A DNA stretch of 31,178 nt from a virus. Made by a program: the position numbers and the translations under genes. Each line of letters begins with the position of its first letter. Position 1 is the stretch's first letter. Shown here one piece after another: positions 27,242 through 31,178 of the stretch. Below the pieces are notes generated by a model. It did not search any database, was not told where the DNA came from, and was given only the letters and a program-made list of their open reading frames with translations. The stretch covers positions 1 to 31,178 of IMG/VR virus record IMGVR_UViG_3300035184_000889; one strand, given 5' to 3'.

Positions 27242-27270
27242 TTGACATTTGGCTAATATTTCTATATAAT
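27242..27270 (+). promoter_or_regulatory. Consensus sigma-70 promoter for the glycosyltransferase operon
   Basis: TTGACA (27242-27247), 17 bases, TATAAT (27265-27270): a perfect consensus that begins three bases after the stop of the last fibre-type gene. AGGAG at 27282-27286 serves the first gene. No late -10 box is present here. Confidence 0.9.
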
Positions 27271-27293
27271 AGAACAATATTAGGAGAGTAACC

Positions 27294-27674
27294 ATGTCAA
27301 ACGAAACCATCAATCCGTCTAGCGATGACCAAGCACGTCTTGCCAAAGCCTTAGACTTTTCAAACACAATGCAAACATTTAACTTGTCTAAGAATAATCT
27401 TAAAGTCAAGACGCAAAACCTATTGTCTTATAGCATCAACGGTGGTACATTTAGTGTATCACAGGAACTGATTGCATTTGTCAATATGGCAGTTGTTGCA
27501 GAAAAGACTAATCTAATTCTGTTAGATAAGAACGATATTCCAATTCAAATCGGTGATACTACAAAGTTCTTGGAAGATATTTCAAGTCTGTACTTTGAAG
27601 TGATCAACGAGTATTACAATGACTATCAGAAATTACGTAGTTCACGTAAGATTGAAAAAGTGTTGGAGATTTAA
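27294..27674 (+). CDS. Conserved-looking hypothetical, first gene of the sugar operon
   Basis: A 126-aa soluble protein that I cannot name. It begins with a polar segment (NPSSDDQARLAKALDFSNTM), continues with NLLSYSINGGTFSVSQELIA (residues about 43-62) and a central FVNMAVVAEKTNLILLDKND strand-turn, and ends in a charged helix (YYNDYQKLRSSRKIEKVLEI). It has no metal-binding, membrane or signal features. It is the first gene after the sigma-70 promoter, with AGGAG seven bases from ATG, and its stop overlaps the start of the first glycosyltransferase (TAATG). It is therefore expected to be made with the glycosyltransferases; function unknown. Confidence 0.75.
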   Translation: MSNETINPSSDDQARLAKALDFSNTMQTFNLSKNNLKVKTQNLLSYSINGGTFSVSQELIAFVNMAVVAEKTNLILLDKNDIPIQIGDTTKFLEDISSLYFEVINEYYNDYQKLRSSRKIEKVLEI

Positions 27675-28543
27675 TGAAACGCGGCATTATTATTTTTGCA
27701 AGAAATAATGGTTACGTTGATTATGTTAAGATTGCTTGTGCGAGTGCAGGCTATGCCAGAAAGCATCTTAGTGGATTTAACGAGATATGTCTTATCACAG
27801 ACACATCATCACATGATGATAACCCAAAGTTAATTGAACAATATTTCGATAGAACTATTATTTCAGACAACTTTCAACCCGAGAATACAAGATTGTTCAA
27901 AGATACTGCGAACAGTCCTGAGTATGCGTCCTTTAAAAATATGGGACGCAGTGAAGTCTATGACCTTTCGCCGTATGACGAGACATTAGTTATTGATTGT
28001 GATTACTTTATCATGAGTGATACATTGGATCAAGTGTGGGGAAGCGAAAATGACTTTATGATAAATTATCAATATAGGGATATTGCTGGTAGGCATGGCG
28101 GTAATATTTCCTATATTGATGATTTTACTATTCCAATGTGTTGGGCTACCGTATTTTTCTTTAGAAGGAGCGAGTATGCAGAAAATCTATTCAATCTGAT
28201 TACACACATCAAATTTAACTACAAGTACTACTATGCACTTTATAATTGTTCTGGTAACTTATTTAGAAACGATTTTGCATTTGCTATGGCATTGCATATT
28301 TTAAATGGCAATGTATCATTTAAAGCACCATCTCTTCCAATAGATTATCTTAATAACAGTTTTGATTTAGATGATATTTTTCGAGTGAATGCGGCGAATG
28401 ATATTATTATGTATTGTGCTAAAGCAGAAACCGTGGAAGAACATTTATTGTCTCGGTTTACTAATACAGACGTACATATTATGAATAAACGAGCAATTGG
28501 TAGACATGTCGATACGATGTTAGAAATGGGAGAAACTGTATGA
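27674..28543 (+). CDS. GT-A-type glycosyltransferase-like protein 1
   Basis: A 289-aa protein with a nucleotide-sugar transferase outline. There is an N-terminal strand KRGIIIFARNN, an alternating alpha/beta first half, and ETLVIDCDYFIM with a DxD-type metal site (Asp108-Cys109-Asp110). The second half is Tyr/Asn-rich and contains NLFRNDFAFAMALHILNG. A DxD at the end of a hydrophobic strand near residue 110 is typical of GT-A enzymes such as family 8. Donor and acceptor are unknown. It overlaps the upstream gene by one base and the next by four (ATGA). The next gene is a paralogue with the same plan, and both could modify virion or host surface glycans. Confidence 0.65.
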   Translation: MKRGIIIFARNNGYVDYVKIACASAGYARKHLSGFNEICLITDTSSHDDNPKLIEQYFDRTIISDNFQPENTRLFKDTANSPEYASFKNMGRSEVYDLSPYDETLVIDCDYFIMSDTLDQVWGSENDFMINYQYRDIAGRHGGNISYIDDFTIPMCWATVFFFRRSEYAENLFNLITHIKFNYKYYYALYNCSGNLFRNDFAFAMALHILNGNVSFKAPSLPIDYLNNSFDLDDIFRVNAANDIIMYCAKAETVEEHLLSRFTNTDVHIMNKRAIGRHVDTMLEMGETV

Positions 28544-29397
28544 GTAAAGGTTATATCGTAATTGCACAGAATAACAATGAGTATGATTACCTTGAAATGA
28601 CATACGCATTGGCATTAAGCTTGAAAGCGACACAAAAGGAAAACGCAATTTGTATTTGTGTAGATGATTATACCAAAAGCTTGATCCAAGATAAACATCG
28701 CAATGTATTTGATCATATCGTTGATATTCCTTGGAATGATGATTCTGGTAACGACAACTGGAAAATTCACAATAAGTGGAAATACATTCATATGTCTCCG
28801 TTTGATGAAACTATTATCTTAGATAGCGATATGGTGTTCACCCACAGTGTTGATCATTGGTGGGACTATCTAGGTACTAAAGATGTATGGTGTTGTACAA
28901 ACGTCAAGACATTTAGAGGCGAAGACGTGACAAGCGATTACTATCGTAAGAAGTTCACAGAACTAGAATTGCCAGATATCTATAGTAACTTTTCTTACTT
29001 TAAAAAGACTCAACCAGCATATGAGTTCTTCCGTATGATTGAACTTATTATGACGCACTGGAATGTATATTACGATAAGTTTCTTAAAGGTATTGGACAG
29101 AATTGGATGAGTGCTGATATGGCATATGCTCTTGCAATTAAACTACTTGACATTGAAGAGATTGTATGTGATTATGATATTAAGGACGTGCCCACATTTG
29201 TTCATATGAAATCACACATTCAGAATATTGACAAAACAAAGATCAATAATATTTGGACTAAAAGTATTTCAAGTGAACTTACAGATAACCTTGAGGTACG
29301 TATCGGAAACTTCATTCAAACTTTACCAGTGCATTATGTACAGAAAGAATGGATGACCGAAGAAAAGATTACAACTTATGAGAAAGCTGTCCTATGA
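28540..29397 (+). CDS. GT-A-type glycosyltransferase-like protein 2
   Basis: A 285-aa paralogue of the preceding protein. N-terminal SKGYIVIAQNNNEYDYLEMT, then HMSPFDETIILDSDMVF with a classical DxD (Asp95-Ser96-Asp97). A Trp/Tyr-rich second half has a conserved MSADMAYALAIKLL stretch that corresponds to the NDFAFAMALHIL stretch of paralogue 1. A nucleotide-sugar transferase role is inferred from the DxD and the fold pattern. There is no signal peptide or membrane anchor, so it should act in the cytoplasm. Both junctions are four-base ATGA overlaps, giving tight translational coupling. Confidence 0.7.
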   Translation: MSKGYIVIAQNNNEYDYLEMTYALALSLKATQKENAICICVDDYTKSLIQDKHRNVFDHIVDIPWNDDSGNDNWKIHNKWKYIHMSPFDETIILDSDMVFTHSVDHWWDYLGTKDVWCCTNVKTFRGEDVTSDYYRKKFTELELPDIYSNFSYFKKTQPAYEFFRMIELIMTHWNVYYDKFLKGIGQNWMSADMAYALAIKLLDIEEIVCDYDIKDVPTFVHMKSHIQNIDKTKINNIWTKSISSELTDNLEVRIGNFIQTLPVHYVQKEWMTEEKITTYEKAVL

Positions 29398-29969
29398 TTA
29401 GTAGCACGTTAGAAACAACTCGTACCGCTAGATATGTTTATTTTGATGATACCGGCATGATCACTAGTATTAGTGGACGAACAAATGATACAGATGATAT
29501 GTATGCCAATTTTGAGTTAGATGTTATTTTACCATTCATTGATGGTTCTTTTAAGTTTTCAGACTATGCAGTTGTTCGCAGTAGCAATCCGCTAGTGTAT
29601 GACATTGTAAAACGTAAAGTCAGTATTAAACAGCGAAGTTCTGAAAGTCAAATAACTAAAGTAACTAAGCTTGACGGAGCTGACATTAATATTGAAATGA
29701 CAGATAATACAATTGAGATTAGTGCCAGTGCAGGATTGGTTGCACGATCAAATGTAAATAAGAATCAAACAGTTATCGTAGCTGGAGCAGACGTTCACCC
29801 ATTCTTTATTACACACAAAGATCGACCAGAGTTCTTGATTAGTACGCAACTGATTAAGTTTAGTGACTTGTTAAGTGGTGAAAAAGTAGTGGTTAACTAC
29901 GACTATAAATACAGTATAAGTGTTTACACCCGTAAGTACTTTGACAGTTATTCTTTAAGGAGATCATAG
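29394..29969 (+). CDS. Beta-rich hypothetical protein within the sugar operon
   Basis: A 191-aa protein that I do not recognise. It begins with TARYVYFDDTGMITSISGR (residues about 10-28) and is rich in alternating strand-like segments (VYDIVKRKVSIKQRSSESQI, GADINIEMTDNTIEISA, NKNQTVIVAGADVHPFFI). There are no cysteines, membrane segments or obvious catalytic motif. The composition suggests a virion or binding protein rather than an enzyme. Being locked between glycosyltransferases by a four-base overlap on one side and a two-base gap on the other, it may be their acceptor or a sugar-decorated structural part; that is speculation. Confidence 0.65.
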   Translation: MISSTLETTRTARYVYFDDTGMITSISGRTNDTDDMYANFELDVILPFIDGSFKFSDYAVVRSSNPLVYDIVKRKVSIKQRSSESQITKVTKLDGADINIEMTDNTIEISASAGLVARSNVNKNQTVIVAGADVHPFFITHKDRPEFLISTQLIKFSDLLSGEKVVVNYDYKYSISVYTRKYFDSYSLRRS

Positions 29970-29971
29970 TA

Positions 29972-30946
29972 ATGAAATTAGAAATCGGCGACCTAGATAT
30001 TTTCTATCTAAGTTATGACGAACCAAACAAAGAAAAGCATTGGGCAGATATTCTACAAAAATTTCCGTTTGCAAAACGAGTAGATGGAGTTAAAGGTTTT
30101 GATAATGCACATAAAGAATGTGCTAGACAAAGTGATACTGACCGCTTTATTACAATCGACGGTGATAACATCGTTGATGAAAAATTCTTTGATATTGAGT
30201 TAACATTCCCAGACGGAACAGATTTGACTAACTCTGTTATCTCATGGAGCGCAAAGAATGTGGTTAACGGATTGGTATATGGTAACGGTGGTATTAAGTG
30301 TTGGCCTGTACAACTTGTATTAGATATGCGCACACATGAAAATGCAGAAGATGAAACAAAAAAGGTTGACTTCTGTTGGGATTTGAACTATATTCAAATG
30401 AACAATGTATACTCGTTAGTGTACAACGCAGGTTCGCCGTTTCAAGCATTTCGTGCTGGGTATCGTGAAGGTGCAAAGATGTCACTTGATGAAGGTAAGA
30501 AAGTACCAGTAGAAGATTTTAAGAAGCGTATCTGGCCTAAGAACTATGAGCGTTTGATTACTTGGTGTAACATCGGAGCAGATGTTGAGAATGGTATCTG
30601 GGCTTTATTTGGCGCACGTTTAGGCTGTTATGATATGAACTTGAATGACGATTTCATACTAGAAAACATTTCAAGCTATGACTGGTTTAAAGAGTATTTC
30701 GACAATGAAGTATTTCCTAAGTTCTCAGGTGGCGAAATGAAATGTGAAGCTACTAAAATAACATGGGATTATGAGAAATTGTTTGATGAATGTCTACGTG
30801 TTGGCGACATCTTAGTTGATAAGATTGGTATGGAACTATGTGATCCAACACCAGAACTAGGTGCGTTCTTCAAACGAGTATATACAAATCCACCACGTGT
30901 TAAGAATCCATTAGCAACTGAGAAACAAACTGGCTGGGATAAGTAA
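29972..30946 (+). CDS. Glycosyltransferase-like protein 3 (DGD type)
   Basis: A 324-aa protein that resembles a family common in marine T4-like phages. It begins with LDIFYLSYDEPNKEKHWADI, then AKRVDGVKGFDNAHKECA and RFITIDGDNIVD, with a DxD-like site Asp63-Gly64-Asp65 at a strand end, as in GT-A transferases. The middle has ISWSAKNVVNGLVYGNGGIK, a glycine-rich acceptor-loop-like stretch, and a Trp-rich region follows. Not a paralogue of the two upstream transferases by eye. AAGGAG precedes the ATG, and the next gene starts within its stop (TAATG). Exact donor and acceptor are unknown. Confidence 0.62.
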   Translation: MKLEIGDLDIFYLSYDEPNKEKHWADILQKFPFAKRVDGVKGFDNAHKECARQSDTDRFITIDGDNIVDEKFFDIELTFPDGTDLTNSVISWSAKNVVNGLVYGNGGIKCWPVQLVLDMRTHENAEDETKKVDFCWDLNYIQMNNVYSLVYNAGSPFQAFRAGYREGAKMSLDEGKKVPVEDFKKRIWPKNYERLITWCNIGADVENGIWALFGARLGCYDMNLNDDFILENISSYDWFKEYFDNEVFPKFSGGEMKCEATKITWDYEKLFDECLRVGDILVDKIGMELCDPTPELGAFFKRVYTNPPRVKNPLATEKQTGWDK

Positions 30947-31178
30947 TGTCAAACTACGATGATGATGCACGTGCAACACGTAAAAAACTAAACTCATTAT
31001 CACCTTCTATGTGTATGGCTAAGTGGCTGCAAGTAAGTTTGCATTTACCACAAGGTCGTACACATAGTTGTTATCACCCACCCACGCATCCTATTCCTCT
31101 ATCAGAACTTAAAGCGAACCCAAATGCTTTACATAATACAAAGTTCAAGCTAGAAGAACGTAAACAAATGAAGAACGG
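30946..31178 (+). CDS. Radical-SAM-like (twitch domain) protein, 5' end only
   Basis: Seventy-seven codons are visible before the window ends. Residues 18-64 read as LSPSMCMAKWLQVSLHLPQG (with Cys23), then THSCYHPPTHPIPL with Cys42, and SELKANPNALHNTKFK. This matches my memory of the N-terminus of radical-SAM/twitch proteins in marine T4-like phages, in which the remaining cluster cysteines lie further downstream. The rest of the cluster is outside the window, so this is resemblance only. Such enzymes use S-adenosylmethionine and an iron-sulfur cluster for radical chemistry; a sugar or peptide substrate would fit the neighbours. The start overlaps the upstream stop by one base. Confidence 0.55.
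   Translation, partial: MSNYDDDARATRKKLNSLSPSMCMAKWLQVSLHLPQGRTHSCYHPPTHPIPLSELKANPNALHNTKFKLEERKQMKN

Noticed and set aside
1-31178. tRNA genes, CRISPR arrays, insertion sequences, integrase or attachment sites
   Set aside because: Gaps between genes are all about 120 bases or shorter, and none shows a cloverleaf, spaced direct repeats or transposase/integrase coding.

Overview
The window is a stretch of a T4-superfamily myovirus genome, most like the marine 'far-T4' phages of Gram-negative (probably proteobacterial) hosts. The evidence is the T4 baseplate-wedge gene series gp53, spike (gp5-like), gp25, gp6 and a giant gp7-position protein in near-T4 order, a gp55-type late sigma factor, T4-style late promoters (GATAAATA) and AT-rich DNA. 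Three promoters match the bacterial housekeeping sigma-70 consensus almost perfectly with 17-bp spacers, and the phage ClpP resembles proteobacterial ClpP; both fit a proteobacterial host. The exact host cannot be read from the sequence.

Layout. 1-756 (minus): 5' part of the late sigma factor gene. 757-872: divergent control region with a sigma-70 promoter for the sigma gene and a late promoter facing right. 873-9231 (plus): baseplate hub module, comprising tail-tube cap/initiator, gp53 wedge, a 1695-aa hub-like protein with an N-terminal GH24 lysozyme domain, a gp5-like spike ending in an M15-like peptidase domain, and a degenerate lysozyme-like protein. 9228-10854 (minus): an accessory block of clpP, a small coiled-coil protein and an SGNH-hydrolase-like protein. 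10867-24505 (plus): second late promoter, then gp25, gp6 (1425 aa) and the gp7-position giant (2979 aa). 24528-27238 (plus): third late promoter, a virion protein and two paralogous tail/fibre-type proteins. 27242-31178 (plus): a tightly overlapping operon behind a consensus sigma-70 promoter with a conserved hypothetical, three GT-A-type glycosyltransferases, a beta-rich hypothetical and the start of a radical-SAM-like gene.

How it works together. The plus-strand late blocks build the baseplate and its host-contact parts, and look controlled by gp55-dependent promoters. gp55 itself, clpP and the glycosyltransferase operon look controlled by the host sigma-70 polymerase, so they should be made earlier. 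Three things stand out: muralytic domains are redistributed (lysozyme on the hub, peptidase on the spike, plus a dead lysozyme copy); the wedge proteins are two to three times T4 size and carry adhesin-like and flagellar-hook-like repeats; and an early-type sugar/radical-SAM operon sits directly behind the tail-fibre genes. No tRNA, CRISPR array, insertion sequence or convincing terminator was seen, and no gene-free stretch exceeds about 120 bases.
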